A model generated the notes under the pieces. It was not told the DNA's origin, made no database searches, and was given only the letters and a program-made list of their open reading frames with translations. This document shows, one piece after another, positions 18,775-31,370 of a DNA stretch of 64,000 nucleotides (positions are counted from its first letter, which is position 1; every line of letters starts with the position of its first letter). The stretch is from Actinomadura fibrosa (GTDB lineage: Bacteria > Actinomycetota > Actinomycetes > Streptosporangiales > Streptosporangiaceae): contig NZ_CAACUY010000012.1 of assembly GCF_900659615.1 (NCBI RefSeq), positions 1-64,000 of the forward strand, read 5' to 3'. The position numbers and the translations under genes are program-made.

Positions 18775-18805
18775 GGGGCCGCCTTCCCCTGTGGGAAGCG
18801 GCCCC
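18775..18805. terminator. Bidirectional terminator between convergent genes
   Basis: GGGGCCG/CGGCCCC outer stem with inner TTCCC/GGGAA and a CTGT loop, with one bulged base. It lies between the HATPase gene (ends 18742) and the convergent small secreted-protein gene (ends 18827). A second copy of the left arm (CCGAGGGGCCG) occurs just before at about 18747-18757. Confidence 0.6.
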
Positions 18806-18826
18806 TTGTCGGGCTTCGGGCGCCGG

Positions 18827-19063
18827 TCAGTAGAAGGTGAGGCACTCCACTTCGGCGCGGCGCTGGGTCATCCCCTGCTGGACCATCTTCGTGGCGCATG
18901 CGCGCTGCTTGTCGTTGAGCTTGGGCTGGCCGCACACCCGCGTGCTGGAGTAGGTGCGGCAGTCCTGGCGGGCGCTGTGCGTCGGCTGGGCGGCGCTGGC
19001 ACTGCCGACCCCTCCGAGCGCGGCGGCCGCGGCGATCGCGGTTGCGGTGATGACCTTCTTCAT
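18827..19063 (-). CDS. Small secreted four-cysteine protein
   Basis: A 78-residue exported protein. MKKVITATAIAAAAALGG followed by a SASA-A cleavage region gives a signal peptide of about 24 residues. The mature part of about 54 residues is basic and has four Cys (DCRTY, RVCGQ, ACATK, VECLTF), suggesting two disulfides. I do not recognise a family. The ATG at 19063 is preceded by GGAAGGAA; in-frame codons further upstream give no signal-like N-terminus. It is divergent from another small exported protein gene at 19298. Confidence 0.8.
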   Translation of the reverse strand: MKKVITATAIAAAAALGGVGSASAAQPTHSARQDCRTYSSTRVCGQPKLNDKQRACATKMVQQGMTQRRAEVECLTFY

Positions 19064-19297
19064 GTGATTCCTTCCCCCGATGTGCAGGTTAGCCAGCAAC
19101 CCACCCATCCCCGGGGCAGCGAGCGGCAAAACTGCCTCAAAGGTCAAGAAAACCGGCAAACGCCCAGGTAAAGCGGTGTGCGCGGTCGCGGCGTGGCCCC
19201 ACGGCACTACGCGGCAGATGGCCCCCTGGCGCCTGTCGCGGCGCGTGCGGCGTGGGCTTGACTGCGGCGATCACCAGTGACCGGAAGGCGGAACAGC

Positions 19298-19789
19298 GTG
19301 AGGAAGACACTGGCCCTGTCGGCTCTGATCGGTTCGATGGCCCTCAGCGCACCGGCCCTGGCCGCCCCCGCGCACGCGGACGCCGGTGCGCCCGGCACCG
19401 CGGCCCGCGCGGCGAGCGCCTCCGCGGACATCGGCGTCCTGGCGCGCGGTACCACCGGGTCCGTCAGCACCAAGGACAAGGGCATCAAGGGCGGGACGGG
19501 CCTGTTCTGGCACGACGGGAACGGCGCGCAGCCGAAGAACAAGTCCGTGATCGGCGTCCGCGACAACCAGGGCGACGACGGCAAGTGGGTGTGGATCGAG
19601 CTCACCAAGGTCCGCAAGGGGCCGGACCTGATCATCGCCTCGATGGAGAACAAGAGCGGTAAGAGCCGCAACGTGAAGACCAAGGTCGTCAAGGTGAAGG
19701 ACGGCTCCAAGGTGGTCCTCAAGGTGTGCCTGAGCACCAAGGAGGGCCTCCTGGACTCCACCTGCAACAAAAAGACCTTCATCGCCTGA
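19298..19789 (+). CDS. Small exported protein of unknown function
   Basis: A 163-residue protein starting at GTG (VRKTLALSALIGSMALSAPA) with a signal peptide ending near AHADA. The mature domain is Lys/Gly-rich with scattered beta-strand-like segments (KWVWIELTKV, SKVVLKVCLS) and two Cys near the C-terminus (VCLSTKEGLLDSTC) that could form a disulfide. No family recognised. The start follows GGAAGG at 19283-19288. An unusually long terminator-like hairpin follows eight bases after the stop codon. Confidence 0.75.
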   Translation: MRKTLALSALIGSMALSAPALAAPAHADAGAPGTAARAASASADIGVLARGTTGSVSTKDKGIKGGTGLFWHDGNGAQPKNKSVIGVRDNQGDDGKWVWIELTKVRKGPDLIIASMENKSGKSRNVKTKVVKVKDGSKVVLKVCLSTKEGLLDSTCNKKTFIA

Positions 19790-19797
19790 CCCGAACC

Positions 19798-19842
19798 CAC
19801 GAAGGGCTTCCCTCCCAGCAATTGGGAGGGAAGCCCTTCGTG
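19798..19842 (+). terminator. Very long perfect terminator hairpin
   Basis: A 20-bp perfect stem (left arm CACGAAGGGCTTCCCTCCCA) around the loop GCAAT, starting eight bases after the stop of the gene ending at 19789. No T-run follows. It should fold in RNA from either strand. Confidence 0.75.
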
Positions 19843-20035
19843 CTGGACAGCGGGAGCAGGCGTTCCACTGCTCCCCGGAGGCGGCTTCCGCCTCATGGGC
19901 GGCCTCGGCGGCCACTGCCTCTACCAGCCGGAGCAGCCCAACCCGCAGCGCCGGTGGCGAGCCGCGACGTGCCCTCGATGAGCGCGGTCAGCGCTTCGGG
20001 GACGGTTGGACAGCCTTGCCCACGCTCAGGAGCTC

Positions 20036-20209
20036 CTAGTCGGTGGTAGCGGCCGGTTCGCGCGCGCTGGCCAAGCGCTGCGGGTCGCCGGGGGCGCCGG
20101 TGTCCCGCTGGGCGTGTGTGCCGCCGTCCCAGGCTGAAGCCGCCGCTTGGTACTCCTTGCTTCGCCGGTCCTCGTCGCTGATCACCAGCCTGGAGTGCTC
20201 GCCGCTCAT
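20036..20209 (-). CDS. Small hypothetical protein, 57 residues
   Basis: A short open frame with ATG at 20209, a good ribosome site (GGAAGG about seven bases upstream) and codons with mostly G/C in the third position. The product begins MSGEHSRLVISDEDRRSKEY and is hydrophilic and acidic-to-neutral with no membrane segment or known domain. It lies alone between the hairpin at 19798-19842 and the rpoC terminator, transcribed in the same direction as rpoC. Support rests on the ribosome site and codon bias only; it could be chance. Confidence 0.45.
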   Translation of the reverse strand: MSGEHSRLVISDEDRRSKEYQAAASAWDGGTHAQRDTGAPGDPQRLASAREPAATTD

Positions 20210-20333
20210 ATGTCGCCTTCCGCCCGAATCATCGATCGCGGCTCGCCCAGAGGTCGGGCTTCACCTGCGTCTTTGTCGACGACGCTAACAGCCGCGGGTC
20301 CTGGTCGTGGCAGGGTTCGTGTGGCTGGGAATG

Positions 20334-20367
20334 CGAAAGGCCCCTTCCGGGGGGAAGGGGCCTTTCG
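20334..20367 (-). terminator. rpoC terminator
   Basis: A 15-bp perfect stem (CGAAAGGCCCCTTCC / GGAAGGGGCCTTTCG) with a four-G loop, 33 bases after the rpoC stop codon. It is expected to end the rpoBC transcript. Confidence 0.8.
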
Positions 20368-20399
20368 GCTACTTCGGGGTCGCCTGGGCGAGCCTTGGG

Positions 20400-24272
<3,873 letters not shown>

Positions 24273-24292
24273 CTGTTTTCCCCTTGAGTTGA

Positions 24293-27200
24293 TCAGACCT
24301 CTTCGACACTGCTCGGCTCACGCCGGGACAGGTCGATGCCGAGCTCCTCCGCCGCGCGGAAGACGTCCTCGTCGGTGTCGCGCATCTCGATGGACATGCC
24401 GTCGCTGGAGAGCACCTCGACGTTGAGGCACAGCGACTGCATCTCCTTGATGAGCACCTTGAAGGACTCGGGAATCCCGGGCTCGGGGATGTTCTCGCCC
24501 TTGACGATGGCCTCGTAGACCTTCACCCGGCCGAGGACGTCGTCGGACTTGATGGTCAGGAGCTCCTGGAGGGCGTAGGCGGCGCCGTAGGCCTCCAGCG
24601 CCCACACCTCCATCTCACCGAAGCGCTGGCCGCCGAACTGGGCCTTACCGCCGAGCGGCTGCTGGGTGATCATGGAGTACGGGCCGGTCGACCGGGCGTG
24701 GATCTTGTCGTCGACCAGGTGGAGCAGCTTGAGGATGTAGATGTAGCCGACCGAGATCGGGTCCTTGTAGGGCTCGCCGGTGCGGCCGTCGAACAGCCTC
24801 GCCTTGCCTCCCGGGCCGACCATGCGGTTGCCGTCGCGGTTCGGCAGCGTGCTCTCGATCAGGCCGGTGACGTCGTCCTCGCGCGCGCCGTCGAACACCG
24901 GCGTGGCGGTGTTCGTCCACGGCGGGGCCTCGTCGGCGCCGATGGCCTTCAGGGCCCGCTTCCACTCGGCGTCGTCGCCCTCGACCTTCCAGCCGCGGCT
25001 GGCGACCCAGCCGAGGTGGGTCTCCAGGACCTGCCCCACGTTCATGCGCCCGGGGACGCCCAGCGGGTTGAGGACGATGTCGACCGGGGTGCCGTCCTCA
25101 AGGAACGGCATGTCCTCGACGGGGAGCACCTTGGAGATGACGCCCTTGTTGCCGTGCCGGCCGGCCAGCTTGTCGCCGTCGGTGATCTTGCGCTTCTGCG
25201 CGACGTACACCCGGACCAGCTCGTTCACGCCGGGCGGGAGCTCGTCGCCCTCGTCCCGGGAGAACACGCGGACGCCGATGACCTTGCCCTGCTCGCCGTG
25301 CGGCACCTTCAGGGAGGTGTCGCGGACCTCGCGGGCCTTCTCACCGAAGATCGCGCGCAGCAGCCGCTCCTCGGGGGTCAGCTCCGTCTCGCCCTTGGGC
25401 GTGACCTTGCCGACCAGGATGTCGCCGGGGACGACGTCCGCGCCGATGCGGATGATGCCGCGCTCGTCGAGGTCGGCCAGGACCTCCTCGGAGACGTTCG
25501 GGATGTCCCGGGTGATCTCCTCGGGGCCCAGCTTGGTGTCGCGGGCGTCGACCTCGTGCTCCTCGATGTGGATCGAGGAGAGGACGTCGTCCTGCACCAG
25601 GCGCTGGCTGAGGATGATGGCGTCCTCGTAGTTGTGGCCCTCCCACGGCATGAACGCCACGAGGAGGTTCTTGCCGAGCGCCATCTCGCCGTTGTCGGTG
25701 CACGGCCCGTCGGCGATGACCTGGCCGAGCTCGACCCGCTGGCCCTCGTCGACGATGGGCTTCTGGTTGAAGCAGGTGCCCTGGTTGGACCGCTTGAACT
25801 TGGCGACCCGGTAGGTGGTCCGGGTGCCGTCGTCGTTCATGACGGTCACGTAGTCGGCGGAGACCTCCTCGACGACGCCGGCCTTCTCGGCCGTGATGAC
25901 GTCGCCGGCGTCGGTCGCGGCGCGGTACTCCATGCCGGTGCCGACCAGGGGCGCCTCGCTCCGCAGCAGCGGCACCGACTGCCGCTGCATGTTGGAGCCC
26001 ATCAGCGCGCGGTTGGCGTCGTCGTGCTCCAGGAACGGGATCATCGCGGTCGCGACCGAGGTCATCTGCCGCGCGGAGACGTCCATGTACTGGACGTCGC
26101 GCGGCGGGATCAGCTCGACCTCGCCGCCCTTCTTGCGGATGAGGACCTTGTCCTCGACGAAGGTGCCGTCGTCGTTGAGCAGGGAGTTGGCCTGCGCGAT
26201 GACGTAGCGGTCCTCCTCGTCGGCGGTCAGGTAGTCGATCTGGTCGGTGACGACGCCGTCGGTGACCTTGCGGTAGGGCGTCTCGACGAACCCGAACGGG
26301 TTGACCCGGCCGAACGCGGCGAGCGAGCCGATCAGGCCGATGTTCGGGCCTTCCGGCGTCTCGATCGGGCACATGCGGCCGTAGTGCGACGGGTGGACGT
26401 CGCGGACCTCCATGCCCGCGCGCTCACGGGACAGACCACCGGGGCCGAGCGCGTTCAGGCGCCGCTTGTGCGTCAGGCCGGCCAGCGGGTTGGTCTGGTC
26501 CATGAACTGCGAGAGCTGGCTGGTGCCGAAGAACTCCTTGATGGAGGCGACGACCGGCCGGATGTTGATCAGGGTCTGCGGCGTGATCGCCTCGACGTCC
26601 TGGGTGGTCATCCGCTCGCGGACGACGCGCTCCATGCGGGCCAGGCCCAGCCGGACCTGGTTCTGGATGAGCTCGCCGACCGTGCGCAGGCGCCGGTTGC
26701 CGAAGTGGTCGATGTCGTCGACCTCGATCGGCACGGCGACGGCCCCGAGGGTGGCCTCCTCCTCGCCGGCGTGCAGCCGGACGAGGTACTCGATCGTGGC
26801 GACGATGTCGTCCTCGGTCAGCGTCCCCTGCTTCATGTCGAGGTCGAGGCCGAGCTTCTTATTGATCTTGTAACGGCCGACCTTGGCGACGTCGTACCGC
26901 TTGGGGTTGAAGTACAGGTTCTCCAGCAGGGTCTGCGCCGACTCGCGGGTCGGCGGCTCGCCCGGCCGCAGCTTGCGGTAGATGTCGAGCAGCGCGTCGT
27001 CCTGGCCGGAGGTGTGGTCCTTCTCCAGCGTGACGTTGATCGACTCGTAGGCGCCGAAGTGCTCGCGGATGCGGGCCTCGTCCCAGCCGAGGGCCTTGAG
27101 CAGCACGGTGACCGGCTGCTTGCGCTTGCGGTCGATGCGCACGCCGACGTTGTCGCGCTTGTCGATCTCGAACTCGAGCCAGGCGCCGCGGCTCGGGATG

Positions 27201-27760
27201 ACCCGGCAGCCGTAGATGTCCTTGTCGGACGCCTTGTCGAGGGCGCGGTCGAAGTAGACGCCGGGCGAGCGGGTCAGCTGCGAGACGACGACGCGCTCGG
27301 TGCCGTTGATGATGAAGGTGCCCTTCGGGGTCATGAGCGGGAAGTCGCCCATGAAGACCGTCTGGCTCTTGATCTCACCGGTGGTGTTGTTGATGAACTC
27401 CGCCGTCACGAACAGCGGGGCGGAGTAGGTCATGTCCTTGTCCTTGCACTCCTCGACGGAGTACTTGGGCGGCTCGAACCGGTGGTCGCGGAACGAGAGG
27501 GACATGGTTCCGGAGAAGTCCTCGATCGGACTGATCTCTTCGAAGATCTCCTCCAGCCCCGACTGGGTCGGGACGCTCTTACTTCCGGCCTTCTGGGCCG
27601 CCTCGACCCGGGCCTTCCACCTCTCATTGCCCAGCAGCCAGTCAACGGAGTTGGTCTGCAGAGCAAGGAGGTCCGGGACTTCGAGCGGCTCCTTGATGCG
27701 CGCGAAGGAGACGCGGTTCGGACCGGTTGCGGTATTCGAGGCGTTGCGCGAGGCTGCCAA
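24293..27760 (-). CDS. rpoB: RNA polymerase beta subunit
   Basis: The 1155-residue beta subunit forms, with RpoC, the RNA polymerase core and is the rifampicin target. It starts at TTG ([13 protein letters not shown]), as in streptomycetes, with GGAAGGA upstream. Conserved blocks are intact ([52 protein letters not shown] region as [20 protein letters not shown]). The rifampicin region reads [14 protein letters not shown] and [13 protein letters not shown]: residue 436 (E. coli 531) is Asn (AAC at 26455-26453), not the usual Ser, and residue 450 (E. coli Phe545) is Met. His431 (E. coli 526) is unchanged. Whether this lineage is rifampicin-tolerant cannot be read from sequence alone. Confidence 0.98.
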   Translation of the reverse strand: MAASRNASNTATGPNRVSFARIKEPLEVPDLLALQTNSVDWLLGNERWKARVEAAQKAGSKSVPTQSGLEEIFEEISPIEDFSGTMSLSFRDHRFEPPKYSVEECKDKDMTYSAPLFVTAEFINNTTGEIKSQTVFMGDFPLMTPKGTFIINGTERVVVSQLTRSPGVYFDRALDKASDKDIYGCRVIPSRGAWLEFEIDKRDNVGVRIDRKRKQPVTVLLKALGWDEARIREHFGAYESINVTLEKDHTSGQDDALLDIYRKLRPGEPPTRESAQTLLENLYFNPKRYDVAKVGRYKINKKLGLDLDMKQGTLTEDDIVATIEYLVRLHAGEEEATLGAVAVPIEVDDIDHFGNRRLRTVGELIQNQVRLGLARMERVVRERMTTQDVEAITPQTLINIRPVVASIKEFFGTSQLSQFMDQTNPLAGLTHKRRLNALGPGGLSRERAGMEVRDVHPSHYGRMCPIETPEGPNIGLIGSLAAFGRVNPFGFVETPYRKVTDGVVTDQIDYLTADEEDRYVIAQANSLLNDDGTFVEDKVLIRKKGGEVELIPPRDVQYMDVSARQMTSVATAMIPFLEHDDANRALMGSNMQRQSVPLLRSEAPLVGTGMEYRAATDAGDVITAEKAGVVEEVSADYVTVMNDDGTRTTYRVAKFKRSNQGTCFNQKPIVDEGQRVELGQVIADGPCTDNGEMALGKNLLVAFMPWEGHNYEDAIILSQRLVQDDVLSSIHIEEHEVDARDTKLGPEEITRDIPNVSEEVLADLDERGIIRIGADVVPGDILVGKVTPKGETELTPEERLLRAIFGEKAREVRDTSLKVPHGEQGKVIGVRVFSRDEGDELPPGVNELVRVYVAQKRKITDGDKLAGRHGNKGVISKVLPVEDMPFLEDGTPVDIVLNPLGVPGRMNVGQVLETHLGWVASRGWKVEGDDAEWKRALKAIGADEAPPWTNTATPVFDGAREDDVTGLIESTLPNRDGNRMVGPGGKARLFDGRTGEPYKDPISVGYIYILKLLHLVDDKIHARSTGPYSMITQQPLGGKAQFGGQRFGEMEVWALEAYGAAYALQELLTIKSDDVLGRVKVYEAIVKGENIPEPGIPESFKVLIKEMQSLCLNVEVLSSDGMSIEMRDTDEDVFRAAEELGIDLSRREPSSVEEV

Positions 27761-27904
27761 GAGTGGTCCTTCCGAGGGCTCGCGGCGTAACTGACGACAC
27801 GCACGCCAGACGATCCACGTCCAAGACCTGCACGTTAGGGTCCAAAACGGACCCCCGCAGGGGAGCTCTCACACGTGGATAGTCAGAGGGCAGCGCAAAG
27901 GGGC

Positions 27905-27933
27905 AGTGTAGCCGACTGCCACACCGCTCGCAA
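27905..27933 (-). promoter_or_regulatory. Putative rpoB promoter
   Basis: On the minus strand TTGCGA (27933-27928), a 17-bp spacer and TACACT (27910-27905) match a vegetative promoter, giving a leader of about 140 nt before the rpoB TTG. A second -35-like TTGACT lies upstream at 27997-27992. The leader contains a CCCCTGCGGGGG hairpin near 27850-27862. Expression of rpoB is therefore not solely dependent on read-through from rplJL, which here lies beyond the 12-kb mce operon. Confidence 0.6.
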
Positions 27934-28062
27934 CTCTACCGCCGCAGTATGCATCACAGTTGCCTTGGAGCATCGCCCCTCAGGGGCGTGGAGTCAAGAG
28001 CGGACTTGGACTTTTCGGGCTCTGACCTGCAGTGAGGAAGGCCATAGTTTAGGATCCGGCCA

Positions 28063-28078
28063 CCTACCGGTTGGTAGG
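28063..28078. promoter_or_regulatory. Palindrome CCTACC-N4-GGTAGG between mce operon and rpoB
   Basis: A perfect 6-bp inverted repeat with four-base spacer, of the TACC...GGTA type found in many TetR-family operators. A related palindrome (TGCTACCG-N2-CGGTAGCA) lies upstream of the mce operon at 40436. Operator function is inferred. Confidence 0.3.
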
Positions 28079-28090
28079 CCCTGGAGACGG

Positions 28091-28126
28091 GTCGAGCGAC
28101 CACCCCCGACGGGGTGATCGCTCGAC
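28091..28126 (-). terminator. Terminator of the mce operon
   Basis: GTCGAGCGA/TCGCTCGAC (9 bp) plus, after one mismatch, CACCCC/GGGGTG with a CGAC loop. It lies 41 bases after the last gene of the mce operon (ends 28167) and before the rpoB promoter. Confidence 0.7.
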
Positions 28127-28166
28127 GGAAAACGTCCCGCTCAGGGGGTCCGCGCTAGGAGATCCG

Positions 28167-29405
28167 CTAGGAGATCACGGTCAGCTCGGAGGCCAGCCAC
28201 TTCCCCTTGACCTTGACCATGGTGATCTTGATCCGCAGCGGCTCGGGGAGCTGCTGCTTGCTGGACGCCGTGGCCGACGACCGGTTCGCGTAGACGAGGG
28301 CCACGACCTTGTCGCGCTCGGCGCTCACGAGGCCGGTCTTCACCACCGTCGTGTTCGAGACGGCCTGCTGCTGCGGGGCCAGCGTCTTCAGCGTCGCGGC
28401 GAGCTTGTCGTACTGCTCCTTGAGCTTGCCCGTCGTCACCGCCGACCCGGCCTTCAGGTCGACGTCGAGCGACTGGTAGTCGTACGACGACAGCGCCTGG
28501 GCGGCGCGGCCGGCGGCCAGGACGCCCTCGCGTCCCGCGGCCTCGGTCGCCTTCTGGTCCCGGACCTTCAGCGCGAGCGCCGTCGTGGCGACGCCGAGGG
28601 CGATCACCAGGATCACGAGGACGGCGAGGACGGCCTTGCCGCGCCCGGAGAGGGACCGGCGCCCGGACAGCTCCTCGTCCTCCTCCTCTGCCTCGTCGTC
28701 GTCCTCCTCGACGGCCTCCTCGGCGGCTTCCGCCTCCGCGGCGCGCCTGGCCAGGCGCTTCCGCTTCCGGGCCTTCCTGCCCTTGGGCTCGTCCTCGGCC
28801 TCCTCCGCGTCCTCGGCGGCTTCGGCTTCGGGGTCGTCGAGGTCGGTCTTGGTCGCGTCTGCGGCTTCCGCCTCAGCCTCGGACGTCTCGCTCGGCGCTT
28901 CCGCGTCCGCAAGGACGGCGGATTCCGCCCTGGGAGCCGCTGAGGCGTCCTCTGCGTCGCCGTCACCGCCGGCATCGACCTCGGTGGCCTTCGTACCGGT
29001 TCGCGGCTTCTGCGTGGACGTGGCGGCGGGCTCGTCCGTGTCGAGTTCGTCCGTGCCGGGCTCATCGACGGAGGCGTCCGCCGCCTCCTCGGCCGCCTCG
29101 GCCGCGGCGGCGGCGTCCGCCGCGATCTGGGCGAGCCGGGCGGCCTCCCGGGCCTTCGCGGCGGCCTCCTCGGCGAGCCGCGCGGCCTCGGCGGCCTCCT
29201 CCGCCTTGGCCGCCTGCTTGGCGGCCTGGTCGGCGACCTTGCGGGCCTGGACGGCGGCCTTGCGGGCGCTGCCGCCGTCCGCGGGCTTCGCGGTGCCCTC
29301 GGACTCCGCGCCGGCCTCGGGCTCGGCGCCCTCCGCGGGCCGCGCCTCGTCCTGGGGCCGCGTCTTGTCCTTGGCGGAGCGCTTGCCCCGTCCGAGCATT
29401 GTCAC
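28167..29405 (-). CDS. Mce-associated membrane protein with long Ala/Glu-rich cytoplasmic domain
   Basis: A 412-residue protein. Residues 1-240 are Ala/Glu/Lys-rich with strong coiled-coil character (runs such as AAKQAAKAEEAAEAARLAEE) and acidic linkers; one membrane helix follows (GKAVLAVLVILVIALGVATT, about 245-270); the last 140 residues form the exported Mce-associated domain (VSNTTVVKTGLV ... GKWLASELTVIS). Mce-associated proteins of this shape stabilise Mce complexes in mycobacteria. It starts with GTG overlapping the upstream stop as GTGA (an ATG lies six bases later). The long coiled-coil extension is larger than in the neighbouring Mas protein. Last gene of the operon. Confidence 0.88.
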   Translation of the reverse strand: MTMLGRGKRSAKDKTRPQDEARPAEGAEPEAGAESEGTAKPADGGSARKAAVQARKVADQAAKQAAKAEEAAEAARLAEEAAAKAREAARLAQIAADAAAAAEAAEEAADASVDEPGTDELDTDEPAATSTQKPRTGTKATEVDAGGDGDAEDASAAPRAESAVLADAEAPSETSEAEAEAADATKTDLDDPEAEAAEDAEEAEDEPKGRKARKRKRLARRAAEAEAAEEAVEEDDDEAEEEDEELSGRRSLSGRGKAVLAVLVILVIALGVATTALALKVRDQKATEAAGREGVLAAGRAAQALSSYDYQSLDVDLKAGSAVTTGKLKEQYDKLAATLKTLAPQQQAVSNTTVVKTGLVSAERDKVVALVYANRSSATASSKQQLPEPLRIKITMVKVKGKWLASELTVIS

Positions 29406-29893
29406 GGGACCATCTCCATATCGGACACGAGCCAGCGGTTCTTCACTCGTGTCAGGTCCATCACGTACCGGTACGCGCGTGGGGCGCCGTCCTTCACCTT
29501 GGCGTTGGTGACGGTCCCGTTCAGGGAGACCATCACTTCGGCGGAGTCGTCGTCGATGGAGACGACGCCGGCCTCCACCTGGCTGACGCTGGACTTGGCA
29601 CCGGTCTTGGCCAGCTGGTCCAGCAGGACCTTCGTCTGCGTGCCCAGCTTGTTCTTCAGGTTGCCGGTGGTGCCCGCCACGATCCGGTCGATGTCGCGCT
29701 GGGCGTTCGCGCTGTCGAGCGTCATCAGGTTGACGCCCATCTGCCGGGCCGCCTGGGCGGCCTTGGCGCGCTGGTCGGCGTCGTCCTTCTTCTGCGCGGT
29801 GACGACGCCGAGCCAGCCGGTGGCGACCGCGAGGCCGACCACGAGGACGCTGAGCCCGACGAGGAGGACGGAGGTCCAGGACGGGCGCCTCAT
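29402..29893 (-). CDS. Mce-associated membrane protein
   Basis: A 163-residue protein with a short cytoplasmic N-terminus, one membrane helix (SVLLVGLSVLVVGLAVATGW, about 8-30) and an exported domain ending NRWLVSDMEMVP, the typical Mce-associated C-terminal pattern (W-x-V-x-x-M/L). It is encoded 10 bases after mceF and overlaps the next Mce-associated gene by four bases. In mycobacteria such proteins sit at the end of mce operons, as here. Confidence 0.88.
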   Translation of the reverse strand: MRRPSWTSVLLVGLSVLVVGLAVATGWLGVVTAQKKDDADQRAKAAQAARQMGVNLMTLDSANAQRDIDRIVAGTTGNLKNKLGTQTKVLLDQLAKTGAKSSVSQVEAGVVSIDDDSAEVMVSLNGTVTNAKVKDGAPRAYRYVMDLTRVKNRWLVSDMEMVP

Positions 29894-29903
29894 CGGGGCG
29901 GCC

Positions 29904-31370
29904 TCACTGGCTCAGCGGTCCGAGCAGGAGCCACTTCCACGATGCTTCCTCTCCCAACTGACGAGAACCGGCGCTGCGGGGCATGACGTAGCGCTTGCCG
30001 TCGGGTCCGTAGACCGCGCCGGTCGACGGATCGTATCCGGCGAATTCGACTGAATCGGCAGGATAGGACAGGTAGAGCGCTCCGTCCGCCAGCTGCGCGG
30101 TCGGGGCCGCGGCCGCCGCGGCGGTCGTCTTCTTTCCGCTCCCGCCCTGGCTCTTGGCCTCGGCGTCCTTCTCGCCCTGCGTGCCGGTCGCGCCGCCCGC
30201 CGGGAATCCGGCGCCGGCGGTCGCGCCCGCGGGAACCTTCGGGTAGGGCGTGATGGCGTCGCGCGGGAAGTTCCGCGCGCCGCGGACGGCGGTGCCGGAG
30301 TCCTTCGCGTCCTTGCAGCCGACGTTGAGCTTCGGGGTCCGCTTGGACGTGTCCTGGGGCCAGCGGTGCGGCACGCTCTCGTAGCCCTTGGTGCACGCGG
30401 CCGGGGAGTTGATGTTCAGGTCGAGGCCCAGGTGCTGGGTCCCGTCGCCCGGCGTGACGGTGAACGCGCCCGCCACGGTGACCGGGTAGAGGATGAACAG
30501 CGACCGCAGGCCGGCCTGCCGCGAGGAGATGATCTGCCCGGTGGTGGTCAGGTTGGCCAGCAGGACGGGCAGCGTCGGGGCGAGCTGGTTGATCGCCTTG
30601 TGCGCCTCGTCCGCGGCGCCGGGGGTGTTGTCGATGGTCGAGCGGAGCGCCTTGTCGTCGTTGCGGATCGACGTGGTCAGCTCGTTCAGGTTCCGGGCGA
30701 AGCCCTGGATGTTGGCGCCCTCGGCGCGCTGGGTGTCGAGGACGGTGACGCTGTTGTCCAGGAGCTGCTTGGTGTCCGGGTACGCCTCGTCGGCCGTCTT
30801 CAGGAGCCGGTCGGTGTCGTCCAGGATCGACTGGAGGTCCGAGGCGGAGCCGGAGAAGGCCTTGTCGAGCTCGTCCACGATCGTGCCGAGGTCCTTGGTG
30901 TTCACCGACCCGACGAGCGAGTCGACGTTGCGCAGCAGCTCGGCGGTGGACACCGGCAGCTTGGTGCGCTCCTTCGGGATCGTGTACGCCGGGCCCTGGT
31001 CGAGGTAGGGGCCGGTGCGCTTGGTCGGCTGGAGGTCGATGTACTGCTCGCCGACGGCGGAGCGGTTGGCCACGATGGCGGACGTGCCGTCCCGCGGGAT
31101 CCGCTTGCCGCGGTCGAGCAGGAGCTTGACCTTGATGCCCTGGTCGGTGAGCTGGATCGGGCCGACCCGTCCGACGGGCACGCCGCGGTAGGTGACCTCG
31201 GCGTTGGTGAACACGCCGCCGGAGTCGGTGAGGTCGACGTAGGCGGTGTACTGCTTGCCGAGGATGCCGCGTCCGAGCCCGATGTAGTTCACCGACACGA
31301 TCGCCACGCCGACGACCGTGATGACGGCGAAGGCGATGAGCTGGATGATGACGCCGCGCTTGAGGATCAC
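29904..31370 (-). CDS. mceF: MCE-family protein, MceF position
   Basis: A 488-residue protein with one N-terminal membrane helix (IIQLIAFAVITVVGVAIVSV), an MlaD/MCE domain (YTAYVDLTDSGGVFTNAEVTYRGVPVGRVG, about 38-68, listed as motif) and a long helical tail that, in mycobacterial Mce complexes, forms part of a hexameric tunnel for lipid transfer. The C-terminal 150 residues are Ala/Gly/Lys-rich. GTG start overlaps the mceE stop as GTGA. Sixth of six mce genes; the order mceA-F is inferred by position. Lipid substrate unknown. Confidence 0.9.
   Translation of the reverse strand: MILKRGVIIQLIAFAVITVVGVAIVSVNYIGLGRGILGKQYTAYVDLTDSGGVFTNAEVTYRGVPVGRVGPIQLTDQGIKVKLLLDRGKRIPRDGTSAIVANRSAVGEQYIDLQPTKRTGPYLDQGPAYTIPKERTKLPVSTAELLRNVDSLVGSVNTKDLGTIVDELDKAFSGSASDLQSILDDTDRLLKTADEAYPDTKQLLDNSVTVLDTQRAEGANIQGFARNLNELTTSIRNDDKALRSTIDNTPGAADEAHKAINQLAPTLPVLLANLTTTGQIISSRQAGLRSLFILYPVTVAGAFTVTPGDGTQHLGLDLNINSPAACTKGYESVPHRWPQDTSKRTPKLNVGCKDAKDSGTAVRGARNFPRDAITPYPKVPAGATAGAGFPAGGATGTQGEKDAEAKSQGGSGKKTTAAAAAAPTAQLADGALYLSYPADSVEFAGYDPSTGAVYGPDGKRYVMPRSAGSRQLGEEASWKWLLLGPLSQ

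Noticed and set aside
28585..29511. Ser/Ala-rich plus-strand frame opposite the Mce-associated genes
   Set aside because: It mirrors the Ala/Glu-rich coiled coil on the minus strand; no start signal or protein-like pattern.
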